NCBI RefSeq assembly: GCF_037338445.1
Contig: NZ_CP147838.1
Coordinates: 434,001-498,000, forward strand
Reading direction: 5' to 3'
Origin: Salinibaculum sp. SYNS191
Lineage (GTDB): Archaea; Halobacteriota; Halobacteria; Halobacteriales; Haloarculaceae
DNA: 64,000 nt
Below the pieces are notes generated by a model. The model ran no database searches, was not told where the DNA came from, and saw only the letters and a list, made by a program, of their open reading frames with translations. The position numbers were made by a program, and so were the translations under genes. This document shows positions 17,011-26,560 of the stretch, in pieces. Each line of letters starts with the position of its first letter. Within the stretch, counting starts at the first letter, position 1.

Positions 17011-19377
17011 CTAGCAGCGATCCGACGACGTCGACAGCAGCGCATCGAACACGCGTCGCTCGGCCTCGCGGAGGTGGTGATGGAAGGTGGGCGGCGCGAT
17101 GCCGAGGTCGGACGCGAGAGACTCACCAGTAGTCTCGCGCGGCCAATCGAAGAAGCCCCCGTGGTAAGCAGCTTCGAGGACCGTCCGCTGCCGGTCGGTG
17201 AGGTCGGCGAACGGGTCGCGCCGTTCGGCCGGCGACCAGCCGGTCTCCCGCCGGACCTGGCAGCGCTTGACGAGGTCTGCGCTGGGGTACGTCTCGTAGA
17301 CGGTCTCGATGACAGAGCGTACGTCTGCACTCGGAGCGACGTGAACGCGCATCTCGTAGTCCCCGTCCTCGATGACGGCCTCCTCGACGCTCCCACCGAG
17401 AGCGGCGAGCGTCGACAGCACCGGTGGCTCGCTGAGACGGAGTTCGAACCTGTCCCCGGTGTCCGCGAGGTCGACCTCCCGCCAGTGCGGGAGGAGGTCG
17501 ACGAGTTCGTCCAGCGCGTCGACGCCATCCGGCGTGACCGTGCCGTAGACGAGAAACTCGTCGTCGCCCAGCGGGAGTGCCGCGTCTATCCGGACGGTTC
17601 CGCCGGGTGCGGCCGTGCCGCCGAGGCTGTCGAAGAGGTCACGGATTCTGAACTGCAATTCGACGACGTCGTCGCTCATCAGGGCGCGCTTTCGCTCGGT
17701 CGCCGCTATCGCGTACCCGACCACCTCACCGAGCTGGGTGACGACGGCGAGTTCCTCGCCCTCGAAGGCGTGTGGCCGGTCGGCGTAGACGTTCAGGACG
17801 CCGTAGGTACTCCCGGCGTGGACCAGCGGCACCGCCACCGACGAGCGGAACTCGTGGGCTTCGACGTGGTTCCGCCAGGGGTCGTGGTCGCCGGTGTCCG
17901 CGACGTCGGCCGTCACCTGTGGCTCACCGGTCAGCAGCGCACGACCCGTCGGCCCGCCGCTGCGCTCGTCGTCCGGGTCGACGCTGATGGTGATGTCGTC
18001 GAGATAACCATCGACGCCGGCCTCGGTCCGGAGCGCGACCGTCTGGGAGTGGACGTCCGGCTCGCCGATCCATGCGAACTCGTAGGAACCGGACCTGGCC
18101 AGGCGCTCGCAGACGGTGGTCTCGATTTCGGCCCGGGTCGACTGCTCGACGACCGCCTCGATTATCTCGCGGGCGACGCGGTTCAGGTTGTTGAGCGCGG
18201 CGAGGCGTTCGCGTTGACGGGCCATCACCCGCTCGTCCTCGCGGCGGGTCAACGCGTTGGCGAGGATGCTCGCGACGGACTGGACGAAGTTCACGTCCTC
18301 CTCGGAGTACTCCCGCGGGGCCGTGTCGTGGACGCCGAGGATACCCCACGGGGACTCCGGCGGGCCGATTATCGCACTGATGCCGCTTGCCACGCCGTGG
18401 TCCCGCAGGAGCGCGGGGCCGTCGAAGCGGTCTTCTGTGGCGAAATCGGACACCACGACCGGCTCCTGGCTCTCCAGGGTCCGCGCTGCCTGGGACCGGT
18501 CCTCGACAGCCGAGACGGTCTCGGTCCCGACCACGTCGTCCTCCCAGCCCACGCCCTGTCGGAACAGTAGTTCCTCGGCCCCCCGGTCCAGTTCCAGCAC
18601 CTTGCAGTACTCGGCACCGATGACATCGGCCACTTCTCCGACGACGATGCTCAGCAGGGAATCGAGGTCGTGGTCCGCAAGTGCCTGCTGTCCGAGGTCC
18701 GAGATGACCTCTAACTGCTGGATGCGCCGCTGGAGTTCTCCCTCCTGTGCGACGTGCTCCGAGATGTTCTGGGACATTCCGACCGCCCCGGAGACGTCGC
18801 CGTCCTCGTCGTGGATGGGGACCATCCGGAACTTGTAGGTCTCCGGACCGAACTCGCTGGTGAACGAACGGGTCTCTCCACTCAGCGCGGCCTCGTAGTG
18901 GGGGACCAGTAGTTCGGCGATGTCTCCCGGCAGTACGTCGCGGAGGTGTCGCCCCTCCAGTTCCTCCAGCGAGACGTCCGGAGCAGCAGGCGTCAGGCCG
19001 CCGATGGCCAGGCACTCCAGGCTGTGGTCGACCAGCACGACGACCCCGTTCGGGACGTGTTCGACGAGCGTCCGGTACCGGTCGAGGGACGCCAGAGCAG
19101 CGCTTCCGTCATCGACACTTTGCGGCCGCTCTGACGGTGAGCGGATGTTTTCGCGGTTACTCGACACCGGGCGCGGTCGCCACCAGACCCGGCCGCTGGA
19201 CCCGACCTTCTTGGTCCGCAGACGGTCGTGGTCGACGAGCCGCTGGAGCCGTTCGTACGTGCTCCGCCGGCCGAGGTCCAGGTCCGCAGCCACCTCGGTT
19301 GTCGTCCGGGGCGCGCCCGTCGCGTCGAACAGCCCGAGCGTCTCGCGGAGCGTCTCGGTGAAGGACTCGGCTGTCAC
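17011..19377 (-). CDS. Bacterio-opsin-activator-like multidomain regulator (HTH-PAS-GAF-GAF-Bat-HTH_10)
   Basis: A 788-residue signal-responsive transcription regulator. Order seen: an N-terminal winged helix (TTTEVAADLDLGRRSTYERLQRL, residues about 20-60, then SSGRVWWRP); a PAS domain (YRTLVEHVPNGVVVLVDHSLE, about 100-210); two GAF domains (about 220-390 and 410-550, the second with YGVLNVYADRPHAFEGEE); a Bat-type domain; and a C-terminal HTH_10 (LTDRQRTVLEAAYHGGFFDWPRETT). The GAF/PAS parts probably sense a small molecule, redox state or light, as in Bat. I start at GTG 19377 because it places the helix-turn-helix at the family's usual distance; a TTG at 19440 would add 21 residues. Confidence 0.85.
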   Translation of the reverse strand: MTAESFTETLRETLGLFDATGAPRTTTEVAADLDLGRRSTYERLQRLVDHDRLRTKKVGSSGRVWWRPRPVSSNRENIRSPSERPQSVDDGSAALASLDRYRTLVEHVPNGVVVLVDHSLECLAIGGLTPAAPDVSLEELEGRHLRDVLPGDIAELLVPHYEAALSGETRSFTSEFGPETYKFRMVPIHDEDGDVSGAVGMSQNISEHVAQEGELQRRIQQLEVISDLGQQALADHDLDSLLSIVVGEVADVIGAEYCKVLELDRGAEELLFRQGVGWEDDVVGTETVSAVEDRSQAARTLESQEPVVVSDFATEDRFDGPALLRDHGVASGISAIIGPPESPWGILGVHDTAPREYSEEDVNFVQSVASILANALTRREDERVMARQRERLAALNNLNRVAREIIEAVVEQSTRAEIETTVCERLARSGSYEFAWIGEPDVHSQTVALRTEAGVDGYLDDITISVDPDDERSGGPTGRALLTGEPQVTADVADTGDHDPWRNHVEAHEFRSSVAVPLVHAGSTYGVLNVYADRPHAFEGEELAVVTQLGEVVGYAIAATERKRALMSDDVVELQFRIRDLFDSLGGTAAPGGTVRIDAALPLGDDEFLVYGTVTPDGVDALDELVDLLPHWREVDLADTGDRFELRLSEPPVLSTLAALGGSVEEAVIEDGDYEMRVHVAPSADVRSVIETVYETYPSADLVKRCQVRRETGWSPAERRDPFADLTDRQRTVLEAAYHGGFFDWPRETTGESLASDLGIAPPTFHHHLREAERRVFDALLSTSSDRC

Positions 19378-19620
19378 GTCCGTCGAGAATCGGTCCGTAG
19401 CTATCAACCCTCCGCCGCCGGAGGGTCCAGAGATGCACAAAGGGAGGCCCTATCTGGGATACAGCGGTACACGTCCGGCATGCAAGCGTACGTACTCGAC
19501 CACAGTCTGCAGGCATTGTTCGCGCGCGAGCACTAATCAGTTCTAGACGTGTGTTAGGGCGACCCGGCACCTCGGGATTCGTAGGCACCGACCCGACGAC
19601 GGCTAGTCGGAACAAGAATC

Positions 19621-19935
19621 ATGACACAGTATGCCACAGACCTGAGCGAAAGCGAGCGGCACAGGGTCCTCGCCTCTGGACGGCGACGGACCGTTCTGAA
19701 CATCATCGTGGGACAGACCGGTCCGCTCGAACTGGAGGACCTCGCTACCGAGGTGGCGCGAGCGGAGTTCGACGGACAGCCCTCGACCGAAGCGACAGTG
19801 GGGCGCGTGCTCGCCTCGTTGCACCACCGTCACCTTCCGATACTCGACGAGTTCGGCGTCGTCGACTACGATAGCGAGTGCAAACAGGTGGCCGTCGTCG
19901 CGACGGCCCCCCGACGTCTCGTCGGTCACCCCTGA
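19621..19935 (+). CDS. DUF7344-like winged-helix protein
   Basis: A 104-residue protein with the pattern of small haloarchaeal winged-helix proteins of the DUF7344 type: LSESERHRVLASGRRRTVLNII, a middle helix LELEDLATEVAR, the recognition helix ATVGRVLASLHHRHLPIL, and the wing VVDYDSECKQV. It probably binds DNA, but no target is known. It lies 244 bases from the large regulator on the opposite strand, so a shared regulatory region is possible. The ATG has no clear TATA box at the usual place. Confidence 0.7.
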   Translation: MTQYATDLSESERHRVLASGRRRTVLNIIVGQTGPLELEDLATEVARAEFDGQPSTEATVGRVLASLHHRHLPILDEFGVVDYDSECKQVAVVATAPRRLVGHP

Positions 19936-20006
19936 GACGACGAGGGGTACCCCGCCAGTCCCGCCCCGCGCCACACTTATTGATGCCGACAGACGAGTGA
20001 GGGCCA

Positions 20007-21773
20007 ATGAACGTGCGCCCGAACGGGGGGAGCGACAACGCGAAAATCGTCTGCACGCTGGGGCCGTCCTCGATGGACCGCGGCACCGTCGAGCGCCTCG
20101 CAGACGCGGGGATGGACGTCGCCCGCCTGAACGCCAGCCACGGCTCGACCGCACAGCGCCGGGAACTGATACGGACCGTCCGAAACGTGGAGGACAGCGT
20201 GGGACGGCCGCTCGGCGTGCTGCTGGACATCGCTGGCCCGGAGGTCCGCGCAGTCGCGAGCGACGAGGGGCGGACCCTCCAGCCCGGCGACAGCGTCGAG
20301 TTCACCGACGCGGCTCCGACCGGGGACCAGTTCGGCCTCACCGAGTCCATCGACGCGGTGTCGCCGGGTGACAGGCTCTTGCTCGACGACGGCCGCATCG
20401 AGACGACGGTCGAATCCGTCCGCGACGACGTGGTGACGGCGACGGTCGACTCGGGGGGCGACCTGGCTGGCCGCGTCGGCGTCAACGTCCCCGGCGTCGA
20501 CCTGGACCTGCCGCCGGTCACAGAGGCCGACCGGGCGGAACTGGACCTCGCGGCCGACGTCGGCGTCGACTTCGTCGCGGCCAGTTTCGTCCGGTCGGGC
20601 GCGGACGTGTTCACCATCAGCGCGGAACTGGAGGAACGGGACGTCGACGTGCCGATAATCGCCAAGATAGAGCGGGCCGACGCAGTCGCGAACGCGGACA
20701 GTATCGTCGACGCCGCGGACGGCGTGATGGTCGCCCGCGGTGACCTCGGCGTGGAGTGCCCCCTGGAGGACGTGCCCATCATCCAGAAGCGACTCATCCG
20801 GAAGTGCCACCGTGCGGGGGTCCCGGTCATCACCGCGACGGAGATGCTGGACTCGATGATTCACGAGCGCCGGCCGACCCGGGCAGAGGCCTCCGACGTC
20901 GCCAACGCGGTGCTCGACGGCACCGACGCGGTGATGCTCTCGGGCGAGACGGCCGTCGGGGACCACCCCGTCGAAGTCGTGGAGATGATGCACCGCATCA
21001 TCGCTGACGTCGAGGGCAGCGAGGAGTACGACGAGGTCCGCGAGCAGCGGGTCCCGCCGGCGGACGACACGCGGACCGACGCGCTCGCTCGCTCGGCCCG
21101 CTACCTCGCGCGGGACGTCGGGGCCTCGGCGGTCGTGGCCGCCAGCGAGTCCGGGTACACCGCCCTCAAGGCCGCGAAGTACCGGCCGAGCATCCCCATC
21201 GTCGCCGCCACGCCGAGCGCCGACGTGCGCCGACAGCTCACTCTCTCGTGGGGAATCATCCCGAAACGCGTGACATACACCACGGACAGCGCCGACGCGC
21301 TGATACAGCGCGCCGTCCAGGCGGCCATCGACACCGGAGCCGCCGAGAGCGGCGACACGGTGGTCGTGCTCGCGGGAATGATGACGGAACTGGAGGGGCT
21401 GGACACTGCCAACATGCTCAAGGTCCACATCGCCTCGGAACGGCTCGCCGCCGGCCGGTCGGTCGTCGCCGGGCAGGTCTCCGGGCCGCTCCACCCGGTC
21501 GGCGACGGCGACGTCGACGCCCTGCCTGCGGGGGTGGTCCTGGCCGTGCCCCCGTCCTTCGACGGGGAGTTCGAGGGCGACCTCTCCCGCATCGGCGGCA
21601 TCGTCGACGGACACGAGGGCATGACCGGCTACCCCGCCCTGGTCGCGCGCGAACTGGACGTCCCGATGATATGCGACGCACCGCTCCCGGACGACGTGCT
21701 CGACGGCCGCCGGGTCACCGTCGACGGCGAGCGCGGCGTGGTCTACGACGACCCGGAGGACGCCGAACGGTGA
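20007..21773 (+). CDS. pyk: Pyruvate kinase with C-terminal PEP-utiliser-like domain
   Basis: Converts phosphoenolpyruvate and ADP to pyruvate and ATP, the last step of glycolysis. The first 460 residues carry the family pattern: KIVCTLGPSS, DVARLNASHG, the inserted beta domain, KIERADAVANADSI, and the metal/substrate segment VARGDLGVECP. Residues about 470-588 add a domain like the mobile PEP-utiliser domain, as in some Bacillus enzymes. In its active loop the usual T-S-H is T-G-Y (EGMTGYPALVARELDVP, residues about 537-553), so the phosphorylatable histidine is absent and the domain is probably structural or regulatory. It overlaps the following sugar kinase start by two bases. Confidence 0.95.
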   Translation: MNVRPNGGSDNAKIVCTLGPSSMDRGTVERLADAGMDVARLNASHGSTAQRRELIRTVRNVEDSVGRPLGVLLDIAGPEVRAVASDEGRTLQPGDSVEFTDAAPTGDQFGLTESIDAVSPGDRLLLDDGRIETTVESVRDDVVTATVDSGGDLAGRVGVNVPGVDLDLPPVTEADRAELDLAADVGVDFVAASFVRSGADVFTISAELEERDVDVPIIAKIERADAVANADSIVDAADGVMVARGDLGVECPLEDVPIIQKRLIRKCHRAGVPVITATEMLDSMIHERRPTRAEASDVANAVLDGTDAVMLSGETAVGDHPVEVVEMMHRIIADVEGSEEYDEVREQRVPPADDTRTDALARSARYLARDVGASAVVAASESGYTALKAAKYRPSIPIVAATPSADVRRQLTLSWGIIPKRVTYTTDSADALIQRAVQAAIDTGAAESGDTVVVLAGMMTELEGLDTANMLKVHIASERLAAGRSVVAGQVSGPLHPVGDGDVDALPAGVVLAVPPSFDGEFEGDLSRIGGIVDGHEGMTGYPALVARELDVPMICDAPLPDDVLDGRRVTVDGERGVVYDDPEDAER

Positions 21774-22714
21774 CGCCGGTCGACGCCGGTCTCGACGTCG
21801 GTGCGACCCACGTCCGCGCGGCCGTCAGCCGGGGCGACGACGTCGCGGGCCACGCCAGGCGTTCGACCCCGACAGGCGACGCCGAGACCCTGCTCGCGAC
21901 CGTTCGGACGGTACTGGCCGACGCCTGCGAGCAGGCCGGCGTGTCAGTGGCGGACATCGACCGCACCGGCATCGGCTCGCTGGGTCCGCTGGACCTGGAC
22001 GCGGGCGCAATCGTTGACCCGCCGAACCTGCCCGGCGTCGACCGCGTGCCACTCGTGGCGGCTGTCGAAGACGCGACCGGCGGGGCCGTGCGCCTGTTCA
22101 ACGACGGGACTGCGGGCGCACTCGGCGCGGCGGCCGCCGCACCGGACCCGCCGGAGAACCTGGTCTACGTCACCATCTCGACGGGACTCGGTGCCGGGGC
22201 GCTCGTGGACGGGCACCTCCTCGTCGGTGAGCGGGGCAACGCGGCCGAGGTCGGCCACCTGACGCTGGACCCGGACTCGGCGCTGCGCTGTGGCTGCGGC
22301 GGGACGGGTCACTGGGAGGCCTTCTGTTCCGGTGCCAACGTCCCCGACTTCGCGCGACACCTGGCCGACGAGACCGGTCTCGGCACGGACCTCGCGCTGT
22401 CCGACCTGACCGCGCGGGAGGTCTTCGACGCCGCGGGCGAGGACCCGCTGGCGACCCGGACGGTCGCCGAAATCGGGCGGTACAACGCCCTCGGCGTCGC
22501 GGCGGTCGTCCACGCCTACGACCCCGCGGACGTGGTGCTGGGGGGTGGCGTCGCCGTTCCCAACCCCGACGCAATCTGCGCGCCGATTCGCGAACGCCTG
22601 CCGGAACTGGTCGTCGGCGAGGCACCCCCGGTCCGGGTCACGGACCTGGGCGACGAGGTGGTCGTCCGCGGTGCGCTCGCGGGCGCACGCAGAGCGGCCG
22701 CGTCCGGCGACTGA
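21770..22714 (+). CDS. ROK-family sugar kinase (probable glucokinase)
   Basis: A 314-residue ROK kinase. The ATP-binding start AGLDVGATHVRAAV, the sugar-binding segment FNDGTAGALGAA, the ISTGLGAGAL phosphate loop, and the zinc/ROK signature GHLTLDPDSALRCGCGGTGHWEAFCSG are all visible. By family it phosphorylates glucose or a related hexose with ATP. The GTG start overlaps the pyruvate kinase stop (GTGA), so the two are translated together: an entry and an exit step of sugar breakdown in one operon. The exact sugar cannot be read from sequence. Confidence 0.85.
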   Translation: MTPVDAGLDVGATHVRAAVSRGDDVAGHARRSTPTGDAETLLATVRTVLADACEQAGVSVADIDRTGIGSLGPLDLDAGAIVDPPNLPGVDRVPLVAAVEDATGGAVRLFNDGTAGALGAAAAAPDPPENLVYVTISTGLGAGALVDGHLLVGERGNAAEVGHLTLDPDSALRCGCGGTGHWEAFCSGANVPDFARHLADETGLGTDLALSDLTAREVFDAAGEDPLATRTVAEIGRYNALGVAAVVHAYDPADVVLGGGVAVPNPDAICAPIRERLPELVVGEAPPVRVTDLGDEVVVRGALAGARRAAASGD

Positions 22715-22777
22715 CCGCCCGCCGGGAGCGGGTAACAGTCAGTATAAGTGAGTCGACTACACAGCAGTATCCAGAGA

Positions 22778-24439
22778 ATGGGGTACACGCCACACATTCT
22801 GGTCGTCGGCGGTGGGGTCACCGGAACCGGTCTCGCCAGGGACCTCGCGATGCGCGGGCTGGAGGTCACGCTGGTCGAGCGGGGGCGGTTGACGAGCGGG
22901 GCGACCGGTCGGACGCAGGGGCTACTCGACAGCGGCGCTCGCTTCGCCGTCTCCGACCCCGAGACGGCGGCCGACTGCCACGCCGAGAGTGCGACCCTCC
23001 GGGACGTCGCTTCCCACTGCGTCACGGACACCGGCGGCCTCGTCGTCTCGCTGTCGGACGACGACCCAGAGTACTTCGAGCGCACGGAGAGTGCCTGCGA
23101 GGAGGCCGGCATCGACGCCGAAGAACTGTCGGGAAGCGATGCCCGGGAACGCGAACCGGCGCTGGGGGAGGCCGTCGAGCGTGCCCTCCTCGTGCCGGAC
23201 GCGGCCGTCGACCCGTTCCGACTGACGGTCGCGAACGCGAAATCGGCCAGAAACTACGGTGCCGAGGTGAAGACGCACGCGCCGGTGACGGACGTGCGCT
23301 ACGAACGCGGCGCGGTCGCCGGCGTCGAGATCGCCGGCGAGAACGGGACGACGGCGATAGACGCGGACTACGTGGTCAACGCGACGGGCCCCTGGGCGGA
23401 CGAGGTCGCGGCGATGGCGGGGTTCGACCTCTCCCTGCGACACGTCAGGGGTGCGATGGTCGTGCTGAACGACCGTCCCACGGAGCGGGTCGTCACCCGC
23501 TGTCGACCAGGCGACGAGGGCGACATCGTCGTGCCGTACGACGGGAAGACCCTCGTCGGAACGACAGCGGAGACGGTCGAGGACCCGGATTCGATCAGCG
23601 AGACACGGGAGGAGGTCGACCGCCTGGTCGAGGAAGCGGCGGCCGTGGTACCGTCGCTGCGGGAGACGCGGTCCATACGCTCCTTCGGGACCGTCCGCTC
23701 CGGGTACGACCGAGAGGGGACCGGGAGCCACGAGTGCGTGATTCTGGACCACGAGGCGCGCGACGACACGTGGGGCATGTCGACGGTGGTCGGGGGGACG
23801 GTGACCACGAGCCGTCTGGTGGCCGAGCGGGTCGCCGACCACGTCTGCGCGAAGTTCGGCATCGACAGACCCTGTCTGACCGCCGAGGAAGCGTTACCCG
23901 GCAGCGAGTCGGAGGCTGTCGTCGATGATGCCGGGGGGCAGTTCGGCCTGTCGTCGCCGGTCGTGGAGGCAAGCAGGGAGCGTCTGGGGTCCCAGACCGG
24001 GGAGGTCCTGGAGACGACCGGCCCCAACCCGGTGCTGTGCGAGTGCGAACTGGTCACCCGCGAGGAGGTCCAGGCGGCGATGCGCGACGGCACGGGGGAG
24101 CGGACCGACCTGAACGAGGTCCGCATCCGGACCCGCGCCGGCATGGGCGAGTGCCAGGGCGGGCGGTGCTGTCACCTCCTCGCGAGCGAACTGTACCCGC
24201 TCAGCGACGTCGCCGAGATGGACCGCGCCCTCGACGACCTGTACGACGAGCGGTGGTCCGGTCAGCGCCACGCCCTGTGGGGCGACCAGCTGGCCGAGGC
24301 GATGCGGACCTACGAACTCCACGCGGCGACGCTGAACCGCCCCGACGAGGACCAGGCGGACGTCGACCTCTCGGCGTTCGACAGCGGGGCGGCGTGGGAG
24401 CGCGGGGACGTCGGGACCGCCAGCGGAGGGCAACAGTGA
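22778..24439 (+). CDS. glpA: Anaerobic-type glycerol-3-phosphate dehydrogenase subunit A
   Basis: FAD-dependent oxidation of glycerol-3-phosphate to dihydroxyacetone phosphate at the membrane. The FAD dinucleotide fold HILVVGGGVTGTGLARDLAMRG is at the N-terminus. The DAO-type core follows, and the C-terminal third has a BFD-like [2Fe-2S] region with cysteines in PVLCECELV and ECQGGRCCH. I chose the ATG at 22778 (MGYTPH), giving 553 residues, because the FAD fold begins at once; a GTG at 22748 is possible. A TATAA lies near 22742. It overlaps glpB by four bases. Confidence 0.9.
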   Translation: MGYTPHILVVGGGVTGTGLARDLAMRGLEVTLVERGRLTSGATGRTQGLLDSGARFAVSDPETAADCHAESATLRDVASHCVTDTGGLVVSLSDDDPEYFERTESACEEAGIDAEELSGSDAREREPALGEAVERALLVPDAAVDPFRLTVANAKSARNYGAEVKTHAPVTDVRYERGAVAGVEIAGENGTTAIDADYVVNATGPWADEVAAMAGFDLSLRHVRGAMVVLNDRPTERVVTRCRPGDEGDIVVPYDGKTLVGTTAETVEDPDSISETREEVDRLVEEAAAVVPSLRETRSIRSFGTVRSGYDREGTGSHECVILDHEARDDTWGMSTVVGGTVTTSRLVAERVADHVCAKFGIDRPCLTAEEALPGSESEAVVDDAGGQFGLSSPVVEASRERLGSQTGEVLETTGPNPVLCECELVTREEVQAAMRDGTGERTDLNEVRIRTRAGMGECQGGRCCHLLASELYPLSDVAEMDRALDDLYDERWSGQRHALWGDQLAEAMRTYELHAATLNRPDEDQADVDLSAFDSGAAWERGDVGTASGGQQ

Positions 24440-25686
24440 GCGAAGCAGACGTCTGCGTCGTCGGTGGCGGCCTGGCGGGGAAGGTGGCCGCACTCACCGC
24501 CGCCCGCGCCGACGGAGGAGCGAGCGTCACGCTGGTAACGGAGCCTGGACCAGACCTGCGCGACACCGGCGGCCTCGTGGACGTGCTCGGATACACGCCC
24601 GGGGGTCGGGGACCGCTCGTGAATCCCTTCTGGGCGCTGGACGACCTGCCGGAGACGCACCCCTACACCGTGGTCGGCGAAGGGACGCTCCGGGACGGCC
24701 TGGCGCTGTTCGACGACGTCGTCGGCGACAGCTACGGCGGGGGGGACACCGACAGGAACGCGCTCGTCCCGACAGCGTTCGGGCGGCTCCGACCGACCGG
24801 CAGGTACCCCCGGAGCGTCGAGGCCGGGCTGGCAAGCGAGCGCCGCGAGACGACGCTGCTGGGATTCAAGCGACTCCCGTCGTTCGACGGCCCGCCCGCC
24901 GCGGACCGACTCGAAGCGGTCGTCCCGTACCGCGTGGACGGGTTCAACGTGGATTTCCCCAGCGAGACGGAGGACCCCGTCGAGATGGCGGAGTTCCTCG
25001 ACGAGAACCCGGTCGCGTCGACCGGGAATCCCGCACGGGAGTCCCTCGCGGCGTCGGCGCGAATCTACCAGTCCAGCGAGAAGCGAATCGGCTTCCCGGC
25101 CGTGCTCGGGCTGGAGCGCCACCGCGAGATACGGCAGCAGTTCGAAGATGCGCTGGAGGTCCGGGTGTTCGAGGTCCCGGCGGGCTCGCCGAGCGTGCCC
25201 GGGATGCGCCTCGACAGCCAGTTCGACGCGGCGCTCGCGTCTGCGGGTGTCAGCGTTGAGCGCGAGGCGACCGTGACCGGAGCCGAGACGGGCGACGGCC
25301 ACGTCGACTCGGTCCGGCTGTCCAGCGGGGAGACCGTCACGGCGTCGCAGTTCGTCCTCGCAACGGGTGGACTCGCGGAAGGCGGGCTCGCCAGCACGCG
25401 AACGACCGTGACCGAGCCGCTGTTCGACTGCCACGTCGACGCGCCCGACGACCGCGGGGAGTGGGCGGAGCGCGACCCCTTCGGCGACCACGCGTTCGCC
25501 CGCTTCGGGGTGAGCGTCGACGACGGCCTGCGCCCGCTGGGAGCCGACGACGTGTCCGCGTTCGGGAACCTCCGGGCCGCTGGCAGGGTCCTCGGTGGGT
25601 TCGACTACGCGGCGGAGAACTCCGGGGGCGGCGTCGCCGTCGCGACGGGCTACGCGGCCGGCCTGCGGGCGGCCGAGACGGTGTAG
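24436..25686 (+). CDS. glpB: Anaerobic-type glycerol-3-phosphate dehydrogenase subunit B
   Basis: Partner of GlpA, thought to carry FMN or pass electrons toward the quinone pool. The 416-residue protein has the FAD-type start ADVCVVGGGLAGKVAALTAAR, the segment DTGGLVDVLGYTP, and the late ENSGGGVAVATGYAAGLRAAE strand-helix of the GlpB family. The GTG start overlaps glpA (GTGA), showing co-translation. The iron-sulfur subunit gene glpC, normally next, is not here; a hydrolase follows. The anchor may be encoded elsewhere, or this may be a second copy of the system. Confidence 0.9.
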   Translation: MSEADVCVVGGGLAGKVAALTAARADGGASVTLVTEPGPDLRDTGGLVDVLGYTPGGRGPLVNPFWALDDLPETHPYTVVGEGTLRDGLALFDDVVGDSYGGGDTDRNALVPTAFGRLRPTGRYPRSVEAGLASERRETTLLGFKRLPSFDGPPAADRLEAVVPYRVDGFNVDFPSETEDPVEMAEFLDENPVASTGNPARESLAASARIYQSSEKRIGFPAVLGLERHREIRQQFEDALEVRVFEVPAGSPSVPGMRLDSQFDAALASAGVSVEREATVTGAETGDGHVDSVRLSSGETVTASQFVLATGGLAEGGLASTRTTVTEPLFDCHVDAPDDRGEWAERDPFGDHAFARFGVSVDDGLRPLGADDVSAFGNLRAAGRVLGGFDYAAENSGGGVAVATGYAAGLRAAETV

Positions 25687-25753
25687 GGCGGTTCCCCGAC
25701 AGCCCGTCGAACGAGCATAAACATTCAACACGTTGACCCTCGTAACGGGGGCC

Positions 25754-26560
25754 ATGCACTTCGCGGAGAACGGCGACGTCCGACTGGCGTACGAGCGCGC
25801 CGGGACCGACGCCGGCGAGACGGTGGTGTTCGTCGAGGGGCTGGGATACGGCCGCTGGATGTGGCGCTGGCAGCGCGAGGCGCTGGCAGAGGACTACGAC
25901 GTGCTGCTGCCCGACAACCGCGGGACCGGGTCTTCTGACGCCCCGGAGGGTCCGTACACGATTCGGGAGATGGCGGCGGACCTGGAGGCCGTGCTGGCCG
26001 ACGCGGACGTCGACGCGGCCCACATCGTCGGCGCGAGTATGGGCGGGATGATAGCACAGCGGTACGCGCTCGATTACGACCGCGCGGCGTCGCTGACGCT
26101 GCTGTGTACGACGCCGGGCGGCCCCGACGAGGTGCCGATTCCCGAGTCGACCCTGGAGCGGATGTTCGGCGTGCCCGAGGAGTACGACGAGCGCGAGGCC
26201 ATCCGGTACAAGATGGAGCCGGCGATGACCGACGAGTTCTGGGCGGCCAACGACGGCCTCATCGAGGACATCGTCGACTGGCGGCTGGAGACCGACGCCG
26301 ACGACCAGCCCCGCCAGTGGCAGGGCGCGGCGGTCGAGGCCTTCGACGTGAGCGACCGCCTGGACGAACTGGCGCTGCCGACGCTGATTCTCCACGGGGA
26401 GCGCGACCAGGTCGTCCCGGTCGGCAACGGGAAACTGCTCGCCGACGGGATTCCCGACCCGACGTTCGAGACGTTCGACGAGGGCGGGTCGCACCTGTTC
26501 TTCATCGAGCGGGCCGACGCCGTCAACGAGCGTATCCGGTCGTTCCTGGCGGGGCAGTGA
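25754..26560 (+). CDS. Alpha/beta hydrolase
   Basis: A 268-residue alpha/beta-hydrolase. The nucleophile elbow is GASMGG (serine near residue 97), the acid is in GERDQVVP, and the histidine is in GGSHLFF, in family order. The oxyanion-hole segment VEGLGYGRWMW and the PDNRGTGSS turn are also present. The substrate is unknown; similar proteins are esterases or haloperoxidase-like. The ATG at 25754 is favoured over a TTG at 25733 because a GCATAAAC box near 25715 is about 30 bases upstream of it. The stop overlaps the next gene's start (TGATG region). Confidence 0.85.
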   Translation: MHFAENGDVRLAYERAGTDAGETVVFVEGLGYGRWMWRWQREALAEDYDVLLPDNRGTGSSDAPEGPYTIREMAADLEAVLADADVDAAHIVGASMGGMIAQRYALDYDRAASLTLLCTTPGGPDEVPIPESTLERMFGVPEEYDEREAIRYKMEPAMTDEFWAANDGLIEDIVDWRLETDADDQPRQWQGAAVEAFDVSDRLDELALPTLILHGERDQVVPVGNGKLLADGIPDPTFETFDEGGSHLFFIERADAVNERIRSFLAGQ

